The notes below the pieces were generated by a model that was not told where the DNA came from, searched no databases, and worked only from the letters and a program-made list of their open reading frames with translations. Shown here in pieces: positions 1 to 6,916 of a stretch of 10,448 bases of DNA (positions within the stretch are counted from its first letter, which is position 1; each line of letters starts with the position of its first letter). The stretch spans positions 1-10,448 of the forward strand of contig JAHFQQ010000110.1 in NCBI GenBank assembly GCA_023259235.1, in the 5' to 3' direction. The position numbers and the translations under genes were made by a program. Source of the DNA: Polaromonas sp. GTDB lineage: Bacteria > Pseudomonadota > Gammaproteobacteria > Burkholderiales > Burkholderiaceae_C.

Positions 1-479
1 ACAACTCGGTCGGCGAGTTTTATTCGGTCGCGGTGACCAATCACCATCAGCAGGCCGATACCGGCACCAAGATGATCCACATTGGCAAGAACACGCGCAG
101 CACCATTGTCAGCAAGGGCATTTCGGCGGGCCGGTCGCACAACAGCTACCGCGGTCTGGTGAAGGTGTTGCCCACGGCGGCTGGCGCACGCAACTATTCG
201 CAGTGCGACTCAATGCTGGTAGGCGAGCACTGCAGCGCCAACACCTTCCCCTACATCCAGGTACGCAACCCCAGCGCCCAGGTGGAGCACGAAGCGTCCA
301 CCTCGAAAATCGGCGAAGACCAGATGTTCTACTTCGCCCAGCGCGGCATCGGCGCCGAGGAAGCCGTCTCGATGATCATCAACGGTTTTTGCAAGGACGT
401 GTTTCGCCAGCTGCCGATGGAGTTCGCGGTCGAAGCCACCAAATTACTCGCATTCAAGCTTGAAGGGAGCGTGGGATGA
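1..479 (+). CDS. sufB: SufB, Fe-S assembly scaffold subunit (3' part)
   Basis: This is the C-terminal 158 residues of SufB, the core subunit of the SufBC2D complex on which Fe-S clusters are built in the cytosol. The gene runs in from the left edge; the first full codon is at position 3, and the GTG at 33 is internal (Val), not a start. Seen: the SufB signature NSVGEFYSVA, the ADTGTKMIHIG strand, SKGISAGRSHNSYRG, and the C-terminal NGFCKDVF helix, all typical of the family. The Cys of QCDSM (codon 204-206) corresponds by alignment from memory to E. coli Cys405, and the Glu of VEHEAS (codon 291-293) to Glu434; both are implicated in nascent cluster binding at the SufB-SufD interface. The stop overlaps the sufC start (ATGA), which implies translational coupling. 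Truncation is only due to the window edge. Confidence 0.97.
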   Translation, partial: NSVGEFYSVAVTNHHQQADTGTKMIHIGKNTRSTIVSKGISAGRSHNSYRGLVKVLPTAAGARNYSQCDSMLVGEHCSANTFPYIQVRNPSAQVEHEASTSKIGEDQMFYFAQRGIGAEEAVSMIINGFCKDVFRQLPMEFAVEATKLLAFKLEGSVG

Positions 480-1258
480 TTAATCAGGACAGCAAGGTAC
501 TGCTGGAGGTGCGCGGCCTGCGCGCCACCGTCAATGGCATCGAGATTCTCAAGGGGCTGGACTTTACGGTCAGGCGCGGAGAAGTCCACGCCATCATGGG
601 GCCCAACGGCTCGGGCAAGAGCACCTTTGCCAAGGTGCTGGCGGGCCACACAGCCTACCAGGTGACGGCCGGCGAAGTGCTGCTTGAAGGCCGCAATCTG
701 CTTGATCTGGCCCCTGAAATGCGTGCCCGCGCCGGCGTCTTTCTGGCTTTCCAGTACCCGATCGAAATCCCTGGCGTCGGCAACAGCCAGTTCCTGCGAC
801 TGGCCTACAACACGGTGCAGGCCGGACGCGGTCAGGACGAGCTGGATCCGCTTGAGTTTGACGACCTGGTGCGCGAGAAAATGAAGCTGCTCGAAATGAA
901 CCCCGAGTTTCTGGACCGCAGCGTCAACGAAGGTTTTTCCGGGGGTGAAAAAAAACGCAATGAGATTTTGCAAATGGCGCTGCTCAATCCGAGCCTGGCC
1001 ATCCTCGATGAAACCGACTCAGGGCTTGACATTGACGCGCTGCGGGTGGTGTCGCAGGGCGTCAATCACCTGGCCGGCAAGGACAACGCCATCGTGCTGG
1101 TCACGCACTACCAGCGCCTGCTGAACTACATCGTTCCCGACTACGTGCATGTCATGAGCGCGGGCCGCATCATCCGCACCGGGGGCAAGGAGCTCGCGCT
1201 CGAACTGGAGGAGCGCGGCTACGACTGGATCGAGGCCGAAACCGGGGCCTTGTCATGA
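476..1258 (+). CDS. sufC: SufC, ABC-type ATPase of Fe-S assembly complex
   Basis: SufC is the soluble ABC ATPase that binds SufB and SufD and drives the conformational change needed for cluster assembly. The 260-residue length is normal (E. coli about 248). Seen in order: Walker A GPNGSGKST at residues 42-50, Q-loop in AFQYP at 91-95, an FSGGEKKR signature at 154-161 (the SufC-specific variant of LSGGQ), Walker B LAILDE with Asp178/Glu179, the D-loop SGLD just after it, and the switch His211. There are no membrane segments, as expected for this non-transporter ABC protein. The start overlaps the sufB stop and the stop overlaps the sufD start, so it is made in step with its partners. Confidence 0.97.
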   Translation: MINQDSKVLLEVRGLRATVNGIEILKGLDFTVRRGEVHAIMGPNGSGKSTFAKVLAGHTAYQVTAGEVLLEGRNLLDLAPEMRARAGVFLAFQYPIEIPGVGNSQFLRLAYNTVQAGRGQDELDPLEFDDLVREKMKLLEMNPEFLDRSVNEGFSGGEKKRNEILQMALLNPSLAILDETDSGLDIDALRVVSQGVNHLAGKDNAIVLVTHYQRLLNYIVPDYVHVMSAGRIIRTGGKELALELEERGYDWIEAETGALS

Positions 1259-2592
1259 ACACCGCAACCGCCGCTGCACGGGACGTTCTCGACAACCTGC
1301 TTGCCAGCCTGGTGCAGTCGCCCGGCAGCCCGGTGCCGGCAAGGCTGGAATGGCTCAGGACGCTGCGCGCCCAGGCGCTGGAGCGTGTTGGCGCACTCAC
1401 GCTGCCCAACACGCACGACGAAGCCTGGCGCTTCACCAACATTTCAGCGCTGACGCGGCAATCGTTTCATCCGCTGCGCGCGCCAACCGCGTTGACGTCC
1501 GCCGACATTGCGCGCCTGCACATCGAAGAGGCACCAACAAGGCTGGTTTTCGTCGATGGCGTGCACGCACCGCATCTCTCCAGCGTCAACGCCGAGGGCG
1601 GCCTGGTTGTCGGCAACTTATTGTCAGCGCCTGAAGCACAGGTTGCCACCATCGCGGGGCATCTGGGCCGGCATGCAGCCTTCCATGACGCGCTGTTTCC
1701 GGCGCTCAACACCGCCGTGCTGACTGATGCGGCCGTGGTCATCGTGCCACGCGACGTTGCAGTTGCTGCGCCGGTGCACCTGCTCTTTATTTCGACTCAG
1801 CCCGATGTCGCCAGCCACCCGCGCCTGCTGCTGGTGGCCGAGCCAGGCAGCGTCGTCACGCTGATCGAGGACTACGCCGCCTGGCACCAAGGTGCGTACC
1901 TCACCAATGCCGTCGCCGAAGTGGCGCTGGGTGCAAACGCGCAGGTCGAACACGTTCGCGTGCAGCGCGAAAGCGGCCAGGCGTTTCACATGGCCAGTTG
2001 CGCGGTGTCGCTGGGCCGGGCAAGCCGCTACCACTCGGTCAGTATCGCCCTGGGCGCGCAGATTTCCCGGCTTGACCTCAACGTGGCGCAGACTGCCGAC
2101 GCCATGGAATGCTCGCTCGACGGATTGGCGCTGATCGGCGGCCAGCAGCTTGCCGACACCCATACCTTCATCGACCATGCCAAGCCGCATGGCGTAAGCC
2201 GCCAGATGCACAAATGCATCGTGGACGACGGCGCGCACGCGGTGTTCAACGGCAAGGTGATGGTTCGCCCCGGCGCGCAAAAAACCGATTCAGCGCAATC
2301 GAGCCACAACTTGCTGCTGAGCGGCAAGGCAGTTGTCGATACCCAGCCACAGCTCGAAATATTTGCCGACGACGTGAAATGCACGCACGGCGCGACCGTC
2401 GGCCAACTCAACAGCGAGGAGGTTTTCTATCTGCAAAGCCGCGGCCTTCCGGAGACCGTGGCGCGCAATCTGCTCACCTACGCATTTGGCGCCGAAGTCA
2501 TCGACCGCATTTCCGTAGCGTCACTGCGGCGCCAGCTTGAGCAGACGGTGCTCGACCAGACCGGGCTCGACAAGTCAGCCTCCCAGCCATGA
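1255..2592 (+). CDS. sufD: SufD, Fe-S assembly complex subunit
   Basis: SufD is the SufB paralogue that completes the SufBC2D scaffold and is linked to iron acquisition and cluster formation. The 445 residues fit the family (E. coli 423), with a slightly longer N-terminus. Seen: the N-terminal HDEAWRFTN motif (family form P..RDEDWRYT), the central beta-helix region, QSSHNLLLSGKA, and the hallmark stretch QLEIFADDVKCTHGATVG. His378 within CTHGATVG (codon 2386-2388) corresponds to E. coli SufD His360, a proposed cluster ligand facing SufB. The end carries the shared SufB/SufD motif FYLQSRGL. ATGA overlaps at both ends place it in a tight sufBCDS operon. Confidence 0.96.
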   Translation: MNTATAAARDVLDNLLASLVQSPGSPVPARLEWLRTLRAQALERVGALTLPNTHDEAWRFTNISALTRQSFHPLRAPTALTSADIARLHIEEAPTRLVFVDGVHAPHLSSVNAEGGLVVGNLLSAPEAQVATIAGHLGRHAAFHDALFPALNTAVLTDAAVVIVPRDVAVAAPVHLLFISTQPDVASHPRLLLVAEPGSVVTLIEDYAAWHQGAYLTNAVAEVALGANAQVEHVRVQRESGQAFHMASCAVSLGRASRYHSVSIALGAQISRLDLNVAQTADAMECSLDGLALIGGQQLADTHTFIDHAKPHGVSRQMHKCIVDDGAHAVFNGKVMVRPGAQKTDSAQSSHNLLLSGKAVVDTQPQLEIFADDVKCTHGATVGQLNSEEVFYLQSRGLPETVARNLLTYAFGAEVIDRISVASLRRQLEQTVLDQTGLDKSASQP

Positions 2593-3845
2593 TGAATACG
2601 CCAACTTCCACAGCGGTACCCACGCTTGACTTTGACGTGGCCCGCGTCCGCGCGGATTTCCCGATCCTCAAGCTTGCGGTGGCGGGCAAGCCGCTGGTCT
2701 ATCTCGACAACGCCGCATCGAGCCAGATGCCGCAGCCGGTGATTGACCGCCTGGTGCGCTACCAGACGAGCGAGCACGCCAACATTCATCGCGCCGTGCA
2801 TTATTTGTCCGAGACCGCCACCAGCGCCTACGAGGCAGCGCGCGTCAAACTGCAACGCTTCATCAACGCCCGGGAAGCGCGCGAGGTAATCTTCACCAGC
2901 GGCACCACCGACGGCATCAACCTGGTGATGCATGGCTGGGGCCGCAAATTCATCGAGGCTGGCGACGAAATCATTCTGACAGTGCTGGAGCACCACTCCA
3001 ATATCGTGCCCTGGCAGATGCTCGCGCTGGAAAAGGGCGCGCGGATTCGCGTGGTGCCGATCAACGATGCGGGTGAATTGCTGGTGGACGAGTTTGAGGC
3101 GCTGTTCAATGAGCGCACCCGCCTGGTGAGCATCGGCCACGTTTCCAACGCACTTGGCAGCATCAACCCGGTCAAGCAAATGATCGCGTTTGCACACGCA
3201 CGCGGAGTACCGGTGCTGGTCGATGGCGCGCAGGCCGTGCCGCACCTGGCGATCGATGTGCAGGACCTGGACTGTGATTTTTATGCTTTTTCGGGCCACA
3301 AGATGTGCGGCCCGACCGGCATCGGCATTCTGTACGGCCGCGCCGCGCTGCTCGAGGCCATGCAGCCTTTCAAGGGCGGCGGCGACATGATCCATACCGT
3401 CACATTTGAGAAGACCACCTACAACGCCATTCCGAACAAGTTCGAGGCCGGCACACCACCCATCGCCGCGGCCATTGGTCTCGGCGCCGCCGTGGATTAC
3501 CTCTCAAGCATCGGCATGCAGACTATCGCCGCGCACGAACACGCCTTGCTGCGCCACGCAACCGAACGGCTGGGCGCGCTGCCCGGCGTGCGCCTGATCG
3601 GCACGGCGCGGGACAAGGCCGCTGTGCTGTCGTTTGCCCTTCAGGGCATTCACCCGCACGACGTGGGCACCTTGCTCAATCAGGAAGGCGTGGCGGTGCG
3701 CACCGGCCACCACTGCGCGCAGCCCTTGATGAAGCGGTTGGGCGTGGTGGCCACCTCACGTGCCTCTTTTGCTTTATACAACACACTGGACGACGTGGAC
3801 GTGCTGATCGCCGGCGTTCGCAGCGTCCAAAAGGTATTTGCATGA
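2589..3845 (+). CDS. sufS: SufS-type cysteine desulfurase
   Basis: SufS is a PLP-dependent group II cysteine desulfurase that converts cysteine to alanine and holds the sulfur as a persulfide for transfer to the scaffold. Seen: VYLDNAASSQMP near the N-terminus, LEHHSNIVPWQ (His stacking on PLP), DGAQAVPH (PLP Asp), the Schiff-base Lys238 in SGHKMCGP, GGGDMI, the FEAGTPPI motif, and the catalytic Cys376 in TGHHCAQP. These correspond to E. coli Lys226 and Cys364. The 418-residue length is normal. ATG 2589 overlaps the sufD stop; ATG 2592 directly after it is equally possible. Followed by a SufU-type gene rather than sufE, so the natural sulfur acceptor is probably SufU (inference from gene order). 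Confidence 0.96.
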   Translation: MMNTPTSTAVPTLDFDVARVRADFPILKLAVAGKPLVYLDNAASSQMPQPVIDRLVRYQTSEHANIHRAVHYLSETATSAYEAARVKLQRFINAREAREVIFTSGTTDGINLVMHGWGRKFIEAGDEIILTVLEHHSNIVPWQMLALEKGARIRVVPINDAGELLVDEFEALFNERTRLVSIGHVSNALGSINPVKQMIAFAHARGVPVLVDGAQAVPHLAIDVQDLDCDFYAFSGHKMCGPTGIGILYGRAALLEAMQPFKGGGDMIHTVTFEKTTYNAIPNKFEAGTPPIAAAIGLGAAVDYLSSIGMQTIAAHEHALLRHATERLGALPGVRLIGTARDKAAVLSFALQGIHPHDVGTLLNQEGVAVRTGHHCAQPLMKRLGVVATSRASFALYNTLDDVDVLIAGVRSVQKVFA

Positions 3846-3870
3846 GCGCCGCCGCGCGGCTCCCAGGGGC

Positions 3871-3891
3871 ATACTGCGCAGTGCGCAGTAT
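3871..3891 (+). promoter_or_regulatory. Perfect 10-bp-arm palindrome in front of sufU
   Basis: The arms ATACTGCGCA (3871-3880) and TGCGCAGTAT (3882-3891) are exact reverse complements around a single G. As RNA this gives a stem of nine pairs with an AGT loop, ending one base before the GGAGGA ribosome site of sufU. It also contains a tandem GCGCAGT GCGCAGT. It lies in the only long gap within the suf operon. It could be an mRNA stem that modulates sufU translation or protects a processed end, or a DNA operator. The structure is seen; the role is inference. Confidence 0.6.
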
Positions 3892-3897
3892 GGAGGA
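3892..3897 (+). promoter_or_regulatory. Ribosome binding site deciding the sufU start
   Basis: GGAGGA lies 6 bases before ATG 3904 and is a near-ideal Shine-Dalgarno. It fixes the sufU start at 3904; the open frame extends to an ATG at 3838, but that would give a 22-residue Arg-rich leader unlike the family. Confidence 0.8.
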
Positions 3898-3903
3898 TGC
3901 CCG

Positions 3904-4392
3904 ATGAACGCCGATCCCAAGGCCCTGTACCAGGAAGTGATCCTGGACCATAACCGCAAGCCGCGCAACTACGGCGAGCTCGACCACCCCAGCCACCACG
4001 CCGAAGGGGTCAATCCCCTGTGCGGCGACCATATTCATGTCGCGCTCGATCTGGCCGGCGACACGGTCCAGCGCATCGCCTTTCATGGCGAATCGTGCGC
4101 CATCTGCAAGGCATCGGCATCGATGATGACGGCGGCGGTGAAGGGCAAGAGTCAGGAAGATGCGAAGACCTTGATTCATGAATTTGTTGAAATGGCGACC
4201 GGTCGGCTGGATGCGAAAAATGGCACCCATATCGGCCGACTGGCGGTGTTCTCCGGCATCAGCGAGTTGCCAATGCGCGTGAAATGCGCCATTTTGCCCT
4301 GGCACACGCTGCAGGCTGCTTTCAACGCCGTGCCCAGCGCGTCCACCGAGGCGGAGGCAGATCCGATGCACACCCCGCTTGGCGACGCCTGA
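3904..4392 (+). CDS. sufU: SufU-type NifU/IscU-like Fe-S assembly protein
   Basis: A 162-residue IscU-fold protein of the SufU branch, which in Firmicutes acts as a zinc-dependent sulfur acceptor for SufS rather than as a true scaffold. Seen: LYQEVILDHNRKPRN at the N-terminus (family form LY...ILDHY..PRN), Cys40 and Asp42 in NPLCGD, Cys65 in GESCAICKAS, and Cys128 in RVKCAILPW. The gap from Cys65 to Cys128 (63 residues) carries the roughly 20-residue insertion that separates SufU from IscU, and the LPPVK motif used by HscA in IscU is absent. Odd: an extra cysteine, Cys68, three residues after Cys65. The start is set by the strong ribosome site. It follows sufS, supporting a SufS-SufU pair. 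Whether it relays sulfur or scaffolds clusters cannot be told from sequence. Confidence 0.92.
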   Translation: MNADPKALYQEVILDHNRKPRNYGELDHPSHHAEGVNPLCGDHIHVALDLAGDTVQRIAFHGESCAICKASASMMTAAVKGKSQEDAKTLIHEFVEMATGRLDAKNGTHIGRLAVFSGISELPMRVKCAILPWHTLQAAFNAVPSASTEAEADPMHTPLGDA

Positions 4393-4428
4393 ATCGATCC
4401 GTGATCGTTTTACCCACAGGACATTGAC

Positions 4429-4989
4429 ATGCCGAGAATTGCCGAAATCGAAGACACACCCAATCCGAACGCAGTGAAGTTCGTTATGCGTGAACCACTC
4501 ACCTGGGGCGTGTCGCATTCGTACGAAAACGCTGAGCAGGCCCAGGGCAACGAACTGGCGAGCGCATTGTTCGCCATTGAACATGTGACCAATGTCTTTT
4601 TTGTCGATCGCTGGCTCACCGTTACGCAGGATGGCGAGGCCGACTGGGACCAACTGGTGCGCCAGATCGCCGAACCCCTGCGCGCCGCACCAGCGGCCAG
4701 CGACGAATCGGCGGCGGCAGTTTTTGCGGCGCGAGCCAACGTGGAGAACCTGAGCGAAGCAGACCAGCAACGTCTGGGCCAGATCGAACTGATGCTTGAC
4801 AAGGATATCAGGCCCTACCTGCAAAGTGACGGCGGCGACCTGCACGTTCTCGGTCTCGCCGGCAACCAGCTCGTTGTGCACTACCAGGGGGCCTGCGGCA
4901 CCTGCCCAAGCGCGATTTCCGGAACACTCAGGGGCATCGAGAGCCGGCTGCGCACGATCGAGCCCGGCATCGAAGTTATCGCTGCCTAG
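4429..4989 (+). CDS. Nfu-type Fe-S carrier with N-terminal Nfu_N domain
   Basis: A 186-residue Fe-S carrier of the Nfu family. Residues 1-90 form the Nfu N-terminal domain (EIEDTPNPNAVKFV, VTNVFFVDRWLTV), the arrangement found in mitochondrial Nfu1 and many alphaproteobacterial proteins. A low-complexity Ala-rich linker at about 85-105 leads to the NifU C-terminal domain (about 115-186), with DIRPYLQSDGGDLHVLG and the cluster-binding CGTC pair at Cys156/Cys159. Two such domains bridge a 4Fe-4S cluster in known family members. AGG before ATG 4429 is a modest ribosome site, 36 nt after sufU. Its role as last gene of the suf operon is probably to carry finished clusters to client enzymes. It differs from E. 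coli NfuA, whose N-terminal domain is a degenerate A-type carrier. Confidence 0.93.
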   Translation: MPRIAEIEDTPNPNAVKFVMREPLTWGVSHSYENAEQAQGNELASALFAIEHVTNVFFVDRWLTVTQDGEADWDQLVRQIAEPLRAAPAASDESAAAVFAARANVENLSEADQQRLGQIELMLDKDIRPYLQSDGGDLHVLGLAGNQLVVHYQGACGTCPSAISGTLRGIESRLRTIEPGIEVIAA

Positions 4990-5113
4990 TACCGCAACCC
5001 GGAAGTAGCCGAACAAAATGAAAGCGATCGATTCGTGCCCAGAGCAAGGATTGCAACGCCGCCATGGGTGCGAAGACATGCTTTCATGTTTCGATATTTT
5101 CGGGTTGCAGTAC
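4989..5113 (+). repeat. Long imperfect inverted repeat / structured RNA candidate
   Basis: Nearly the whole nfu-nnrS spacer folds on itself. Outer arms 4989-5007 and 5095-5113 pair at 18 of 19 positions (two G-U, one C-A mismatch). Inside them, 5010-5013 pairs with 5090-5093, 5018-5025 with 5080-5087 (eight perfect), 5032-5040 with 5066-5074 (nine with two G-U), and 5044-5047 with 5051-5054 forms the tip. The heptamer AGTACCG lies at both ends in direct orientation (4988-4994 and 5109-5115). No T-tract follows, so it is not an ordinary terminator. Candidates are a leader or processed RNA ahead of nnrS, or an old miniature transposon. Confidence 0.7.
5076..5089 (+). promoter_or_regulatory. Candidate operator ACATG-N4-CATGT upstream of nnrS
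   Basis: ACATG (5076-5080) and CATGT (5085-5089) form a short palindrome next to the AT-rich GATATTTT (5093-5100), which could serve as a -10 region of nnrS. NsrR operators in enterics have ATGCATTT-like half sites, and ACATGCTTT is faintly similar, but the spacing differs. It also lies inside the long inverted repeat, so the symmetry may be coincidental. Weak call. Confidence 0.25.
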
Positions 5114-5161
5114 CGATAGTCAACACGCTCCGCCATTGAGCAATCCAACCCAAGCGAGACC

Positions 5162-6346
5162 ATGGACAACACCATCAAACTCAAACCGCCGGCGCAGCCG
5201 GCCCTTGCAGCACCCAGCCTGAGTGCCTTCCTCGAACTGGCCTTTCGCCCGCTCTATCTGGCCGGCTCCGCATGGGCATTGATCGCCGTCGGCCTCTGGA
5301 TCTACGTCCCTCAGGTGTTGTCGGGGCCACTGGCAGGCCTCGCCTGGCACGCGCATGAGATGCTGTGGGGCTTCGTGGCAACCATCGCAGTCGCTTTCCT
5401 GATGACAGCGGGTGCAAACTGGACCGGCATCAATCCGCTCAAGGGCGGCGCGCTTGCCGTCGCTGGTGTGCTGTGGCTGATCGCCCGGATCGGATTTCTG
5501 GCTGGCGGCAACGGCCTGTTCCTGGTTGCGGCAGCAGCCGAACTGGGTTTTTTCCTGCTCGCCGCGCTCGCCATGATGCGCGCGGTGTACAAATCCAGGA
5601 ACACCCGCAATTACGGCGTGCCGTGGCTGCTGGTCGGCCTGGGCGCGGCGGATGCCTTGTACCTGCTGGCCGCGCGCGATGGCGACTATGCGCTGCTGAT
5701 GCAGCGCTTTAACGCCGGGTTGCTGGTGATGGCGCTGATCGCGTTGCTGATTGCCCGACGCGTGATTCCATTCTTCGCCATGCGTGCCGTGACCGGCCTG
5801 ACGATTCCGGCGCAAACCCGCACCGGCCAGGTGCAACTCGCCGCCTGCGCCGCCGGCGTGATTTTTCTGCTCGCCGGCCTGCCGCTGCCTACTGCCATCT
5901 CGCTTGGGCTGGCTGGCTTGCTGGCATTGTGGCAGGTGGCAACATGGAAGCCTTACGCAGTACGCGGCAATCCGCTGCTGTGGATTCTCTACACCGGCTT
6001 TAGCGGCTTGGGGATTGGCCTCCTGCTCGCCGCCCTCAAGGCGGCGGGCGTGGCCATGCCGCCCGCGCTGCCGGTGCACGTGATCGCCATGGCGGGCTTT
6101 TCTGTGTTGATCATCGGCATGCTGACGCGCACGGCGCTCGGCCACCTGGGCAAACCGCTCGCCACTGATCGCAGCATGCGTGCCAGCTATGCCCTGGTGC
6201 TTGTCGCGGTGATATTGCGGCTGACGGCAATCGCCCCAACCGCCTTCACCCAGTTGGCGCTGCAACTGTCAGCGGCAGCGTGGATGGCCGCGTTTGCGCT
6301 TTACCTCTGGCGCTTCGCGCCGCTGCTGATCCGGCCCCGGGCATGA
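5162..6346 (+). CDS. nnrS: NnrS family NO-response membrane protein
   Basis: NnrS is a polytopic inner-membrane protein, reported to carry heme and copper in Rhodobacter, that is induced by nitric oxide and protects metabolism during nitrosative stress; its exact chemistry is unsettled. The 394 residues hold about 12 hydrophobic segments, from roughly 33-50 to 366-388. Family motifs seen: FRPLYL at 28-33, WHAHEMLWGF at 62-71 (His63, His65 as likely metal ligands), MTAGANWTG at 81-89, ARRVIPFF at 198-205, and LPVHVIAMAGFSVLIIGMLTR with His306, then GHLGKP with His328. There is only a poor ribosome site (AAGCGAGA) ahead of ATG 5162. The next gene, an NsrR-type regulator 43 nt on, points to NO control. 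Confidence 0.95.
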   Translation: MDNTIKLKPPAQPALAAPSLSAFLELAFRPLYLAGSAWALIAVGLWIYVPQVLSGPLAGLAWHAHEMLWGFVATIAVAFLMTAGANWTGINPLKGGALAVAGVLWLIARIGFLAGGNGLFLVAAAAELGFFLLAALAMMRAVYKSRNTRNYGVPWLLVGLGAADALYLLAARDGDYALLMQRFNAGLLVMALIALLIARRVIPFFAMRAVTGLTIPAQTRTGQVQLAACAAGVIFLLAGLPLPTAISLGLAGLLALWQVATWKPYAVRGNPLLWILYTGFSGLGIGLLLAALKAAGVAMPPALPVHVIAMAGFSVLIIGMLTRTALGHLGKPLATDRSMRASYALVLVAVILRLTAIAPTAFTQLALQLSAAAWMAAFALYLWRFAPLLIRPRA

Positions 6347-6389
6347 AACGCACTCCCGTTTTTTTACGCCAGCCACCCGGAGTTGCGCC

Positions 6390-6854
6390 ATGCGTCTGAC
6401 CACCATGACCGATTATGCGATGCGCCTGCTGACGTATGTCGCGCAGCATCCGGATCGCCTGTGCACGATCTCGGAGGTAGCGCACGCCTATGATATTTCC
6501 GAGGCGCACCTGATGAAGATCACGCATCGACTGGCCCTGGCGGGCTGGTTGGAGACCGTGCGCGGCAAGGGCGGCGGCATGCGACTTGCAGCAGCGCCTG
6601 GCGACATCGGGCTGGCTGCCGTGGTGCGCAGCATTGAGCCCGATTTCACCATCGTTGAATGCCTCACCAACGAGACCTCGTGCCAGTTGACCACAACCTG
6701 CCAGTTGACCAGCATCATCAATGGTGCGCTGCAAAGTTTCATGAACTACCTGAACCGCTACACGCTGGCCGACTTGCTGACGCCAGGCACCGAGGACAGC
6801 GCCAAAATTCACCCGGTGACTTTCCACAAGCGGCCAATCGTTGCGGCGGGCTGA
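6390..6854 (+). CDS. nsrR: NsrR-type Rrf2 family NO-sensing repressor
   Basis: A 154-residue Rrf2 protein. The N-terminal winged helix (1-80) shows MRLTTMTDYAMRLL, SEAHLMKITHRLALAGW and the wing VRGKGGGMRL, close to E. coli NsrR. The cluster cysteines are Cys91, Cys98 and Cys104 (C-x6-C-x5-C; E. coli NsrR has C-x4-C-x5-C), and Asp8 matches the fourth 4Fe-4S ligand defined in Streptomyces NsrR. In that family NO destroys the cluster and releases DNA, derepressing NO-detoxification genes. The C-terminal YTLADLL motif is shared with E. coli NsrR; a roughly 20-residue tail follows. GGAG 7 nt before ATG 6390 supports the start. It lies 43 nt after nnrS, so it probably controls its own operon. IscR and CymR are less likely because of the NsrR-specific sequence around the cysteines. 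Confidence 0.9.
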   Translation: MRLTTMTDYAMRLLTYVAQHPDRLCTISEVAHAYDISEAHLMKITHRLALAGWLETVRGKGGGMRLAAAPGDIGLAAVVRSIEPDFTIVECLTNETSCQLTTTCQLTSIINGALQSFMNYLNRYTLADLLTPGTEDSAKIHPVTFHKRPIVAAG

Positions 6855-6916
6855 TGCCCTGCATCAAGTCACCCGCTCCACCTCCACAACACCGGTCCAC
6901 GCCACCCAACCTTGCC

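Noticed and set aside
2478..3395. A 305-codon open frame on the - strand
   Set aside because: It is antisense to sufS, with no motifs and no ribosome site of note.
3838..3903. Longer sufU start at 3838
   Set aside because: It would add 22 Arg-rich residues across the palindrome; the strong GGAGGA site points to ATG 3904.
4395..4411. CGATC-CGT-GATCG stem followed by TTTT between sufU and nfu, as a terminator
   Set aside because: Only five pairs and four Ts; too weak for an intrinsic terminator, at best a pause.
3676..5184. A 502-codon open frame on the - strand
   Set aside because: It lies antisense across sufS, sufU and nfu, which have full sets of family motifs; long antisense frames are common in GC-rich DNA, and the translation has no recognisable domain.
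5120..6265. A 381-codon open frame on the - strand, rich in Gln/His/Arg
   Set aside because: It is antisense to nnrS; the composition is typical of the complement of a hydrophobic membrane-protein gene.
6336..6366. T7 tract after nnrS as a terminator
   Set aside because: The only stem in front is CGGG/CCCG with a 15-nt loop; too weak, and nsrR follows directly.
6659..6916. N-terminal extension of serA running back through nsrR
   Set aside because: The extension overlaps nsrR in another frame and has no counterpart in SerA; ATG 6917 fits the family length, with ATG 6854 kept as a minor alternative.
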